A DNA stretch of 64,000 nt from Chloroflexota bacterium (GTDB taxonomy: Bacteria > Chloroflexota > Anaerolineae > Aggregatilineales > Phototrophicaceae): contig JAPOVL010000019.1 in the NCBI GenBank assembly GCA_026708115.1, forward strand, positions 62,001 through 126,000, given 5' to 3'. Below are positions 45,679 to 54,180 of the stretch, piece by piece. The position numbers and the translations under genes were made by a program. Numbering within the stretch: the first letter of the stretch is position 1; the number at the start of each line of letters is the position of its first letter. The notes below the pieces were generated by a model. It saw nothing but the letters and a program-made list of their open reading frames with translations, was not told the origin of the DNA and ran no database searches.

Positions 45679-47042
45679 ACGCGAGCGGGATTTATCCCCA
45701 TCTTGCGCTATCGGCGGCGTTGGGTCCGCCGCGCAGCGAATGCGGTGTGGGCGCGATGATGGCATGGGCGGGCGACCTTTGGGTTGTCACTTATGTTTCG
45801 CATAAGTCGGCCAGCGGCGTCGGCACCGGGCTCTACGCGATCGACGACAAGCTGCAGATTGAAAAACATCCGGCCAGTTATGTCGGCACCTACACCAACA
45901 GAATGGTCCACTGGGAGACGAACCAGCTCTTGATTGGGCCCTACGCCATCGATGCCGACGGCACCGTGCGCAGCGCAGAAGCCCTGCTTGAAGTGCGGAC
46001 CTGCTCGACCATGCGTCATCTGCGGGACCCGGCCAACAAAGTGTACGTGCTGGGCATGGAAGGCGAATTCTACGAGATGGATGTGCGCACGCTTGACTGT
46101 GTCTTGCTCGCCGACCTGACCGTCGAACTGGATGTGCCGGATCACAAATACGCGCACTTCAAGGCAGCTTACAGCAACTTCGGACGCGTGGTGGTGGCCA
46201 ACAACAGCTACGACGAACGCGACTTTACCGGCCAGGAAGCGGCCGGCCGCCTCGCCGAATGGGATGGCGAGACCTGGACGATTATCGAGCGCAATCCCTT
46301 CGTCGAGGTCAACGGACGCGGAAACTTCGCTGGCACGATCTTTGCCATGGGCTGGGACAAGCGCTCGGCGATCCTGCAGGTATTCACCGAGGCGGACGGC
46401 CAGTGGAAGCGCTATCGCTTGCCCAAAGCCAGCCATTGCTTCGACCATATGTGGCAAACCGAATGGCCGCGCATCCGCGAGGTTGAGCATGAACGCTTCT
46501 TGATGGATTGTCACGGCATGTTCTATGAGCTTTCGCCCTGGGCCTACCAGAACCGCGTCTGGGGCATTCGTCCGATATCGACGCATTTGTGGGTGCATGG
46601 TGATTTCTGCAGCTATCGCGGCATGCTGGTGCTCGGCGCCGACAATGCCAGCCCGCATGGCGGCGCCAATCATCTGGCCGGGGAACCGCAATCAGGCCTA
46701 TGGTTTGGCAAGACTGACGATCTCTGGAGTCTCGGCAAGCCAGCCGGCTGGGGAGGTGTCTGGTGGGAAGATGGCATTGAGGCCGGCCAGGCCTCCGATC
46801 CCTATTTGATGACCGGCTTCGACAAGAAAGTATTGCACCTGCATCACGACCAGACTGCCGATGTCACGTTTACGGTTGAGGTGGACTTTCTGGGCAACGG
46901 CACGTGGAAGATCTACGATCATATCAAGGTTTCGGGATACGGCTACGCGCATCACGAGTTCCCTGGTGCTTACAGCGCGCACTGGGTTCGCCTTCGCAGC
47001 GACAAATCGTGTGTCGCCACAGCGTATTTCACATATACTTAG
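45657..47042 (+). CDS. Unknown protein in the sulfatase operon (possible beta-propeller fold)
   Basis: 461 residues from a GTG at 45657, with GAGG just upstream, overlapping the sulfatase end by 22 bp. I do not recognise the family. The sequence is rich in Trp, Gly and Asp with recurring strand-turn units (for example YVLGMEGEFYEMDVRTLD, LAEWDGETWTI, RYRLPKASHCFDHMW), which suggests a propeller. The C-terminal 80 residues look like a separate beta domain. Several His/Asp/Trp clusters (STHLWVHGDFCSYRGMLVLG) could form an active site. No signal peptide. Tight coupling to the sulfatase implies a role in the same pathway, maybe a hydrolase or lyase. Confidence 0.7.
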   Translation: MVSSQYLNASGIYPHLALSAALGPPRSECGVGAMMAWAGDLWVVTYVSHKSASGVGTGLYAIDDKLQIEKHPASYVGTYTNRMVHWETNQLLIGPYAIDADGTVRSAEALLEVRTCSTMRHLRDPANKVYVLGMEGEFYEMDVRTLDCVLLADLTVELDVPDHKYAHFKAAYSNFGRVVVANNSYDERDFTGQEAAGRLAEWDGETWTIIERNPFVEVNGRGNFAGTIFAMGWDKRSAILQVFTEADGQWKRYRLPKASHCFDHMWQTEWPRIREVEHERFLMDCHGMFYELSPWAYQNRVWGIRPISTHLWVHGDFCSYRGMLVLGADNASPHGGANHLAGEPQSGLWFGKTDDLWSLGKPAGWGGVWWEDGIEAGQASDPYLMTGFDKKVLHLHHDQTADVTFTVEVDFLGNGTWKIYDHIKVSGYGYAHHEFPGAYSAHWVRLRSDKSCVATAYFTYT

Positions 47043-47055
47043 CGCAAACATTTAT

Positions 47056-47072
47056 ATGCTGCTTATCAGCAT
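47056..47072 (+). repeat. Short hairpin before the first PhyH gene
   Basis: ATGCTG-CTTAT-CAGCAT is a perfect 6-bp stem in the 43-bp gap, ending just before the GGAG ribosome site at about 47074. It may limit or protect the ribosome site; the role is unproven. Confidence 0.35.
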
Positions 47073-47085
47073 CTGGAGATAGACA

Positions 47086-47937
47086 ATGCGGGGATTCACC
47101 AAACTTAGCGAAGAACAGAGACAGCAGTTTCGCGACGACGGTTATCTCATCGTGCGGGGCGCGCTCGATGAGGACATGATCAGCCGACTGATAGAAGCGG
47201 GAGACCGTGTCATCGCCAGCAAGGAGCGAATGAACCGATATACCACGCACGGCGGGATTTACGATGGTTATCGCAATTGCATCACAATGGATGACGCCTT
47301 CATTCCGCTGCTAACCAATGGGGTAGCGCTGCCTCTGGTGATTCAACTGTTGGGCTCCAACCTGCAACTTTCCACGAGCCACTTGATTTACCGCCATCCG
47401 GATCCGCCCGGCACGCCCGATAGCGCGCGCAAGCCGGGTTGGCATCGCGACAATGGGCGCACGCAGTTGGACCTGGGTCAAGACAACTATCCGCGCATCG
47501 GCTTGAAATGCGCCTTCTACCTGACTGATCTCAGCCAACCGCAGTCCGGCGTTACCATGCTGTCGCCGGGCAGCAACCAGCTCAGCGAACGTATCGAGAT
47601 AGGCGAGGGCAAGGCCGACCCGGAAAACGCCATTGAACCCTTGCTGAATCCGGGCGACTGCGTCATTTTTGAATACCGTACCTGGCACGCTGGCGCGCCT
47701 AATTTCACCGATATCACGCGCAAGGCGATTATGATTGGCTACGCCTATCGCTGGTTGAAGCCGATGGATTATGTCAAGCAGCAACTCGAGTTTGTCGAGA
47801 AACTCACTGATATCGAGAAGTATCTGGTTGGAGAGGAAATTGATGACACGCTTGAGTTTCAGCCGCAGGGCGGGTTGAACCCCTTGAACGAATGGTGCGA
47901 AAAACATGGCGTGCTGGCCGATCGGCACGGCGCCTGA
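47086..47937 (+). CDS. Phytanoyl-CoA dioxygenase (PhyH) family protein with intact iron site
   Basis: 283 residues. Fe(II)/2-oxoglutarate oxygenase of the PhyH family: the iron triad is H120-R-D122 (GWHRDNGR) and H201 (TWHAGAPN), with a likely 2-oxoglutarate-binding Arg at about 212. It would hydroxylate a small substrate. The N-terminus LSEEQRQQFRDDGYLIVRGAL is the standard family start. It lies in the plus-strand operon between the unknown protein and the FAD oxidoreductase. Confidence 0.9.
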   Translation: MRGFTKLSEEQRQQFRDDGYLIVRGALDEDMISRLIEAGDRVIASKERMNRYTTHGGIYDGYRNCITMDDAFIPLLTNGVALPLVIQLLGSNLQLSTSHLIYRHPDPPGTPDSARKPGWHRDNGRTQLDLGQDNYPRIGLKCAFYLTDLSQPQSGVTMLSPGSNQLSERIEIGEGKADPENAIEPLLNPGDCVIFEYRTWHAGAPNFTDITRKAIMIGYAYRWLKPMDYVKQQLEFVEKLTDIEKYLVGEEIDDTLEFQPQGGLNPLNEWCEKHGVLADRHGA

Positions 47938-48006
47938 ACCCGTGTCTGAAACAGAAAACCGACTCTGATCGACGCGATGTGACCGGCAGTTGAGGTAAAT
48001 GACCAA

Positions 48007-50295
48007 ATGAAACAGGACAATCAGATCCCAAGAATGACCAGCGAAGCGTTTTCCGCTGAGGTCCGGGCCCCGAAGACCGTACGCATCGACAGCGACCTCG
48101 TCATCGTCGGTGGCGGCCTGGCCGGCACTTGTGCGGCTATCACGGCGGCTCGCGCCGGCATCAAGGTCACGCTGGTGCAAGATCGGCCCGTGCTTGGCGG
48201 CAATGCCAGCAGCGAGGTACGGCTCTGGGCCTTGGGCGCGACCTCGCACATGGGCAATAACAACCGCTGGGCCCGTGAGGGCGGTGTCATCGACGAGATT
48301 CTCGTCGAAAACATATACCGCAATAAGGAGGGCAACGCGCTGATCTTCGACACCGTGCTGCTGGAAAAAGTCGTCGCCGAGGACAACATCACGCTGCTGC
48401 TGAATACAGCGGCGCTGCGCCTGAGCAAATCTGACAGCGAGACCATCGAATCGATCACCGCCTTTTGCAGCCAAAATTCGACGCAGTACGAGTTGTATGC
48501 CCCGCTCTTCTGCGATGCATCCGGCGATGGCATCGTCGCCTTTCAGGCCGGCGCGGCCTTCCGCATGGGCGCGGAAGCCAGCGACGAATTCGGCGAGAAA
48601 TTCGCGCCCAGCGACGAATACGGCTATTTGCTGGGCCATTCGATTTATTTCTACAGCAAGGATGTCGGCGCGCCGGTCAAGTTTGTGCCGCCGAGCTACG
48701 CGCTCGACGATATCACCCGGATACCGCGCTTCCGCAGTTTCAACACGGCGATCGATGGCTGCCGCCTGTGGTGGATTGAGTATGGCGGTCGGCTCGACAC
48801 GGTGCACGAAACCGAGACCATCAAATGGCAACTGTGGAAAGTCGTCTATGGCGTTTGGAACTATATCAAGAATTCGGGCCAATTCCCCGATGCCGAGAAC
48901 CTGACCCTGGAATGGGTCGGGCAGATCCCTGGTAAGCGCGAAAGCCGGCGCTTCGAAGGTGATTACATGATGATCCAGCAGGACATCATCGAGCAGCGGC
49001 AGCACTATGACGCCATATCCTTCGGCGGCTGGTCCATCGACCTGCACCCGGCCGACGGCATCTTCAGCGAGCGGCCCGGCTGCGATCAGTGGCACGCCAA
49101 GGGTGTCTATCAAGTGCCTTATCGCACCCAATACAGCAAGAACATCAGCAACCTGTTCATCACGGGCCGCATCATGAGCGCCTCGCATGTCGCGTTTGGA
49201 TCGACCCGCGTCATGCTGACCTTGGCGTCGGCAGCCCAATCCGTCGGCATGGCGGCCGCCTTATGTATCAAAAAGCAACTTTTGCCGCGCGACATGGCCG
49301 ACGAATCTCATATCAAGTTGCTACAGCGCGATCTGCAGCGCGCGGGACAATACATTCCGCAGTTCAGGCTCGAAGACGACGCGAACCTGGTCCGGCATGC
49401 ACGCGTCACAGCATCCAGCAAACTTTGCCTGGAGGAAATACCCGACAACGGACCCCGCTTCAAGCTGGAACGGCCCTATGCGCAGATGATCCCCATACAG
49501 CGCGGCCGCCTGCCGCGCATGGCCATCACCGTCGATGTGGACGCGCCAACCCAGCTAGACCTGCAATTGCGCCGCAGTTCCAAGCCGGACAATCATACTC
49601 CTGATATCATCTTGAAGACCTGCGCCTTTGAACTTGAGGCGGGTGAAAACCAGCGCATTGATCTCGATTTTGACCAAATGCTGAATTGGGACTGTTTCGT
49701 CTTCGTGCATGTCATGGAGAACCCGCTTGTGCACCTGCATCTCAGCGAGCAGCGCCTTAGCGGCCTGCTCGCGCTGACCCACCGCCGGACGCAGCAACCC
49801 GCTCATGATATCGGCGTCGAAAGCTTCGAGTTTTGGACGCCGCTACGCCGCCCGGGTGGCCAGAACATCGCCATGAGCTTCACGCCACCGGTGAACGGTT
49901 TTGATCCGCAGAACATTTGCAATGGTCTGGCCCGACCGACTGCGGGCGCCAATGCCTGGGTCTCCGACCCCGATGATCTCGCGCCGGCGCTGGAGATCGA
50001 ATGGCAAGTGCCGCAAAGCGTCAGGGAGGTCGTCTTGATGTTCGACACGGACTGGGATCACCCCATGGAAACGACTCTCTGGGGCCATCCCGAAGACGTG
50101 ATGCCCTTTGCGGTAAAAGACTACCGTCTAACGGATGGCAATGGCCGGGTCTTCGCCGAAGTGGCCGACAACCACCAGACGATCAACACGATTCGCTTCG
50201 ACGAGCCCCTCGAGACCGATCGCCTGCGCCTGGAAGTCCTGGCCAGTCACGGCCAGGCGCCCGCGGCCGTGTTTTCGGTACTTTGTTACGAATAG
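48007..50295 (+). CDS. FAD-dependent oxidoreductase (FAD_oxidored family) with large C-terminal domain
   Basis: 762 residues. The N-terminal Rossmann motif DLVIVGGGLAGTCAAITAAR is followed by VLGGNASSEVRLW, as in the PF12831 FAD_oxidored family. A second FAD-contact segment lies at NLFITGRIMSASHVAFGSTR (about 383-402). The last 280 residues form one or two beta-rich domains with no cofactor motif, perhaps carbohydrate-binding. No signal peptide. Family members are common in polysaccharide and sugar-acid loci, but the reaction is unknown; oxidation of a sugar hydroxyl is a reasonable guess. Flanked by two PhyH genes. Confidence 0.88.
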   Translation: MKQDNQIPRMTSEAFSAEVRAPKTVRIDSDLVIVGGGLAGTCAAITAARAGIKVTLVQDRPVLGGNASSEVRLWALGATSHMGNNNRWAREGGVIDEILVENIYRNKEGNALIFDTVLLEKVVAEDNITLLLNTAALRLSKSDSETIESITAFCSQNSTQYELYAPLFCDASGDGIVAFQAGAAFRMGAEASDEFGEKFAPSDEYGYLLGHSIYFYSKDVGAPVKFVPPSYALDDITRIPRFRSFNTAIDGCRLWWIEYGGRLDTVHETETIKWQLWKVVYGVWNYIKNSGQFPDAENLTLEWVGQIPGKRESRRFEGDYMMIQQDIIEQRQHYDAISFGGWSIDLHPADGIFSERPGCDQWHAKGVYQVPYRTQYSKNISNLFITGRIMSASHVAFGSTRVMLTLASAAQSVGMAAALCIKKQLLPRDMADESHIKLLQRDLQRAGQYIPQFRLEDDANLVRHARVTASSKLCLEEIPDNGPRFKLERPYAQMIPIQRGRLPRMAITVDVDAPTQLDLQLRRSSKPDNHTPDIILKTCAFELEAGENQRIDLDFDQMLNWDCFVFVHVMENPLVHLHLSEQRLSGLLALTHRRTQQPAHDIGVESFEFWTPLRRPGGQNIAMSFTPPVNGFDPQNICNGLARPTAGANAWVSDPDDLAPALEIEWQVPQSVREVVLMFDTDWDHPMETTLWGHPEDVMPFAVKDYRLTDGNGRVFAEVADNHQTINTIRFDEPLETDRLRLEVLASHGQAPAAVFSVLCYE

Positions 50296-50327
50296 CCCAG
50301 CACAAATGATGAGGAGATGCTTGTGCG

Positions 50328-51140
50328 ATGGTCAGCGATAGAGAGATTTACTTTTTCGACCTGAACGGATTCCTGGTGCTGCGGGGCGCCTTGTCCAAGC
50401 AAGAGGTGACGGATCTCAACGCCGCAATCGACGCCTTGCTGCCCATCAAGCCCGGCGAGTGGAAGGGTTATGTGCATGGACATCATTATGGCGACGACGA
50501 CGGCTTGAACTTGCAGCAGATTTATGAAGGCGGCGCGGCATTTGAAACGCTGATCGACCATCCGTCCTGGATCGACAAGGTCAAGTATTTTGTCGGCGGC
50601 GCCGATACCTTTGATTACAACCATGGACCGCTCTTCATCGACGAGTGCTTCGCCAATATTCGCGGACCGGGACAGGCTATCGGCTTGCATAGCGGCGGTC
50701 ACGAGGGTACGAAACGCACGCAATTCCGCTATTACAACGGCATGTTCCACTGTGGGCAAATCAACATCTTGATGGCCCTAACGGATATCGGGCCTGGCGA
50801 CGGCGCGACCATGGTCGTGCCCGGCAGCCACAAAGCGCACTTCCCCCACCCCGATAGCGAAGCTTACAGAATGTACAGCGAGGTCGCGTCGGTTGATCAC
50901 GTGGAAGGCGCGGTCGAGGTCCAGATGGATGCCGGCGATGTGCTGTTATTTGTGGATGCGCTCTGTCACGGATCGGCCGAGCGGCGCAACCCGGGGGATC
51001 GTCGCATCATCGTCTTTCGCTACGGCCCGTCCTGGGGCAACTTCCGCTTTGGATATCAAGTTTCTGCAGCCTTGATCGATCGCTTGACGCCGGAACGGCG
51101 GCAAATCGTACGGCCAAAAGCGCCGCTTGTACCCAGCTAA
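50328..51140 (+). CDS. PhyH-family protein with HSG in place of the HxD iron motif
   Basis: 270 residues with the PhyH framework: FFDLNGFLVLRGALS start, MVVPGSHKAHFPHP, then DAGDVLLFVDALCHGSAERR with distal His214 and Arg225/226. The proximal motif reads LHSGGHEG: His121, then Ser and Gly123 where the carboxylate Asp is expected. A second His125 follows. In non-haem iron halogenases the same Asp is replaced by Gly or Ala to make room for halide, but other PhyH subfamilies also vary here. Whether it is an oxygenase, a halogenase or inactive is open. It is the last gene of the operon and meets the enolase-superfamily gene head-on. Confidence 0.85.
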   Translation: MVSDREIYFFDLNGFLVLRGALSKQEVTDLNAAIDALLPIKPGEWKGYVHGHHYGDDDGLNLQQIYEGGAAFETLIDHPSWIDKVKYFVGGADTFDYNHGPLFIDECFANIRGPGQAIGLHSGGHEGTKRTQFRYYNGMFHCGQINILMALTDIGPGDGATMVVPGSHKAHFPHPDSEAYRMYSEVASVDHVEGAVEVQMDAGDVLLFVDALCHGSAERRNPGDRRIIVFRYGPSWGNFRFGYQVSAALIDRLTPERRQIVRPKAPLVPS

Positions 51141-51147
51141 GCAATCA

Positions 51148-52302
51148 TCAGGCTTGCAGCTCGCGCAGGCGCGTCTCGTCCAGTTCCACGCCCAGCCCCG
51201 CGCCGCGCGGCAATTCATAATATCCCTCCACGCAGGATAGCGGCTCGGTCAGGAGCATGTTGGCGACTTCGAACACCGGCGGCTGGTACTCCAACAGGTA
51301 TAGATTCGGAATCGCCGCGGCGACATGCAAGGTCGCCGCGATGCATACACCGAGGCCGACGCTCAAATGCGGCGCGACGCGAACGTTAAAGGCTTCCGCC
51401 AGGCTGGCGATCTTGGCCACTTCAGAGATGCCGGCTCTGCCCACATCGGGCTGCAAAATGTCGGCGGCTTTTTGCATCAGCCAGGGGCGGAATTGATAAC
51501 GCGTCCGCTCAGTCTCTCCAATGGCGACGGGGATGGCGATGGCGCTTGCTAGCTGCGCGTGAGATTCAATATCTTCCGGGTTGATCGGCGCTTCAAAGAA
51601 TCCTACCTCTAGTTCTTCGAGGTTTCTGCCCAAGCGAATCGCGTCATCGAGATGGTAAACCCAGTGCGCGTCCAGCAACAGCGTCGCTTCTTCGCCCAAG
51701 GCGTCTCGCAATGACTTGATGCTCTGTGTATCCGAGCGCACGCCATGGCCAGCCGCCAGCTTGAAGGCCTCGAAGCCCTTGTCAACGAAGGATAAGGCTA
51801 GCTCGACACGTTCTTCGGCGCTTGGTTTGGGCAATCCGGAAACGTAACAGGGCACGGACTCTCGATAGGCGCCGCCCAGCAATTTGTAGACCGGTTGGGC
51901 CAGCGTCTTCCCGCGCAGGTCCCAAAGCGCCGTATCGCAGGCGCTGATGGCATCGAGCATGAAGCCGCCATAATAGCCGCGCTCTCGCATCAAATCGTAC
52001 ATGACATTCCACAGCACATTGCCATCCAGAGGATCCCGACCAACGAGGGCGGGCGCCAGCAACTGCTCGACGATCACCCCCACCGTTTCCGGCGCGACCG
52101 GCGCTAGAGCTTCGCCCCAGCCGATCAAGCCATCATCGGTCGTCAATTTGACGAAGGCCGTTTCGAAGTAGGCAGAGTAGAGCGCGCGGTAAGGCGGACG
52201 CAAGAAATAAGCGCCCGGATTGGCCGATGCCGGCAGACTGCCCAGGTAGGCTTCCTCCCGCTTGATGCGAACGGGCGTCACTTCAACTTTGGATATGCTC
52301 AT
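51148..52302 (-). CDS. Mandelate racemase/muconate lactonizing enzyme family protein
   Basis: 384 residues, enolase superfamily. N-terminal capping domain, then barrel ligands Asp211 (LLLDAHW), Glu237 (FFEAPI) and Glu263 (AIGETE). The His-Asp dyad Asp286/His312 (ILQPDVGRAG, APHLSVG) is kept. The KxK motif reads K181-L-A, so the second Lys is missing, which points to an acid-sugar dehydratase using the His rather than a two-base racemase (inference). It faces the PhyH gene with a 7-bp gap and is divergent from the DapA-family gene. Confidence 0.9.
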   Translation of the reverse strand: MSISKVEVTPVRIKREEAYLGSLPASANPGAYFLRPPYRALYSAYFETAFVKLTTDDGLIGWGEALAPVAPETVGVIVEQLLAPALVGRDPLDGNVLWNVMYDLMRERGYYGGFMLDAISACDTALWDLRGKTLAQPVYKLLGGAYRESVPCYVSGLPKPSAEERVELALSFVDKGFEAFKLAAGHGVRSDTQSIKSLRDALGEEATLLLDAHWVYHLDDAIRLGRNLEELEVGFFEAPINPEDIESHAQLASAIAIPVAIGETERTRYQFRPWLMQKAADILQPDVGRAGISEVAKIASLAEAFNVRVAPHLSVGLGVCIAATLHVAAAIPNLYLLEYQPPVFEVANMLLTEPLSCVEGYYELPRGAGLGVELDETRLRELQA

Positions 52303-52486
52303 GTCATTAACCCTGAGAACGCGGACATAGTGGGAGTGTTCCCAAACTGAAGGTATAGTTTATGAGAATGGCAGCGTCTTGGCAATGAATAGGCAATCTG
52401 GGGAGCGGCGGATTCTCCGTTTTGAAATCGCTAGGGGCGGCATCCGCGATGTTGAGCGCTATCCACAATCTGTGATGAGGTGAACC

Positions 52487-53392
52487 GTGCTGGCAGGCAT
52501 CTTTCAAATCTTACATACGCCCTTTGAAGACGACGGTGCAATCGATTGGAGGAGTTTTCAAACGCAGGTAGACTACTGTATGGCGGCCGGCGCGCACGGA
52601 CTGGTCGTGCCGGCCTTGGCAAGCGAATTCTTCACCCTGAGCGACGCCGAGCGCCTGCAAGTCGTCGAATTCGCGGCAAAAGCGATTGACGGCAGGGTCC
52701 CGCTGGTGGTCGGTGTTCAAGGTCTGACACAGGCAGCCGCACTGGCCTTTGCGGAACATGCTTCTAAACAAGGCGCGACTGCGCTGATGGCCATGCCGCC
52801 GTATTTGCGCAAGGCCCCCAAAGCCTACGTCAAGGATTATTACCGCGCCCTGGCCCAATTCGATCGGCCGCTCATGATTCAAAATGCGCCGGCGCCCATC
52901 GGCACGCCCTTGTCGCCGGGCGAACTGGTCGAGCTCTTGGCATCCGAGCCAAATATTGCATACATCAAAGAGGAAACCAGCCCGATCTTGCAGCATATTA
53001 ATCAGATACAGGAATTGGACGCGGGGCATTGCCAGGGCGTCTTTGGCGGGGCAAACGGCATATATCTGATAGACGAATTGACACGCGGCGCTTGCGGCAA
53101 TATGCCAGCCGGCGGCGTCATGGATGTCCAAGTCAGCATCTATGACTTGTATCAAGCTGGAAAGCAAGAGCTGGCGGAGCAGATACATTTCCAACTGCTG
53201 CCGCTGCTGAATTACGCGGCCGTCTACGGCATCTCTTTCCATAAATATGTCTTGTGGCGACGGGGCGTCTTGCGCTCGCCCTACGCCCGCGATCCACAAA
53301 AGATCAACCTCAACCCCGATGACATCCGAGCCATAGAAGGCCTCTGGGATCGCATCGCCGAATTCGCGCTGAGCGATTATCCCTTCGTCTAG
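52487..53392 (+). CDS. DapA/NanA-family (Schiff-base) lyase or dehydratase
   Basis: 301 residues from a GTG with GAGGTG five bases upstream. The barrel keeps the Schiff-base Lys161 (AYIKEETS). The usual catalytic Tyr (in YNxP) is replaced: the strand reads LMIQNAPAPIG, with Gln132 in its place, and the GTTGE loop reads VPALASEFF. It is therefore not dihydrodipicolinate synthase; a keto-deoxy-sugar-acid aldolase or dehydratase role fits the enolase-family neighbour (inference). An SDR starts 3 bp after its stop. Confidence 0.87.
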   Translation: MLAGIFQILHTPFEDDGAIDWRSFQTQVDYCMAAGAHGLVVPALASEFFTLSDAERLQVVEFAAKAIDGRVPLVVGVQGLTQAAALAFAEHASKQGATALMAMPPYLRKAPKAYVKDYYRALAQFDRPLMIQNAPAPIGTPLSPGELVELLASEPNIAYIKEETSPILQHINQIQELDAGHCQGVFGGANGIYLIDELTRGACGNMPAGGVMDVQVSIYDLYQAGKQELAEQIHFQLLPLLNYAAVYGISFHKYVLWRRGVLRSPYARDPQKINLNPDDIRAIEGLWDRIAEFALSDYPFV

Positions 53393-53394
53393 TC

Positions 53395-54171
53395 ATGGAT
53401 ATCAACTATCGCTTAGGTGACAAAGTTGCTGTCGTCAGTGGCGCCGGGAGTGGCATCGGCGCCGGTACGGCAAAGGTGCTGGCAGCGCAGGGCGCGCGTG
53501 TGATCATCGCAGAACTTGACCCTGAAAGCGGTAAGCGCGTCGCTGCCGAAATCAATTCCGCGGGATACGACGCGCGCTTCATCGCTTGCGACGTGCGCGA
53601 AGAAGACAGCATCAGGGCCATGGTTGACACCGCGATCGGCCATTACCAGAAGATCGACATCCTGGTAAACAATGCCGGAATTACGCAGGTCGTCCAACTG
53701 GACAAGATGTCGCCAGACGAATGGGATCGCCTGCAAAGCGCGAACCTGCGCAGCATGTTCTTGATGACAAGAGCTTGCCTGCCCTATCTGCGTCAAAGCG
53801 AGGGTGCCGCCATCGTGAACATGTCGTCGGTCAACGCTTCGGTAACGCTCGGCGGTTTGAGCGCTTACGCGGCTTCAAAAGCGGGCATTGTCGGCTTTAC
53901 CAAAAGCCTGGCGGCGGAACTCGCGCCGCGAATCCGCGTGAATGCCATCGCTCCCGGGGCCATCTTGACAGCTGCCTGGGACGATCGAGAGGATCTGGAC
54001 CAAGTCCTGGCCCATCGGCTTAAGTACATCCCGCTCGAACGGATGGGCGCCCCGGAAGATGTCGGTAAAGGCGTGGCTTTTCTCGTCAGCGATCATGCAT
54101 CGTACATTACGGGCACTGTGCTGACAATCGACGGCGGTATGACCTCACGGCTTTACGACGGCCAGGTCTGA
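53395..54171 (+). CDS. Short-chain dehydrogenase/reductase
   Basis: 258 residues, classical SDR: VVSGAGSGIGAGTAKVLA, NNAG, Ser in VNMSSVNAS, and catalytic YAASK. A late ITGTVLTIDGGMTSRLYDG is typical of sugar-acid dehydrogenases such as gluconate 5-dehydrogenase or KduD. It follows the DapA-family gene with almost no gap, so both act in one pathway. Confidence 0.92.
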   Translation: MDINYRLGDKVAVVSGAGSGIGAGTAKVLAAQGARVIIAELDPESGKRVAAEINSAGYDARFIACDVREEDSIRAMVDTAIGHYQKIDILVNNAGITQVVQLDKMSPDEWDRLQSANLRSMFLMTRACLPYLRQSEGAAIVNMSSVNASVTLGGLSAYAASKAGIVGFTKSLAAELAPRIRVNAIAPGAILTAAWDDREDLDQVLAHRLKYIPLERMGAPEDVGKGVAFLVSDHASYITGTVLTIDGGMTSRLYDGQV

Positions 54172-54180
54172 GAAACGACG

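Noticed and set aside
45708..46691. A 327-codon minus-strand frame opposite the unknown sulfatase-operon protein.
   Set aside because: The plus frame fits the operon by overlap and ribosome site; the minus frame has no support.
47311..49239. A 642-codon open frame on the minus strand opposite PhyH and the FAD oxidoreductase.
   Set aside because: Both plus-strand genes have clear family motifs; the opposite frame has none and spans a gene boundary.
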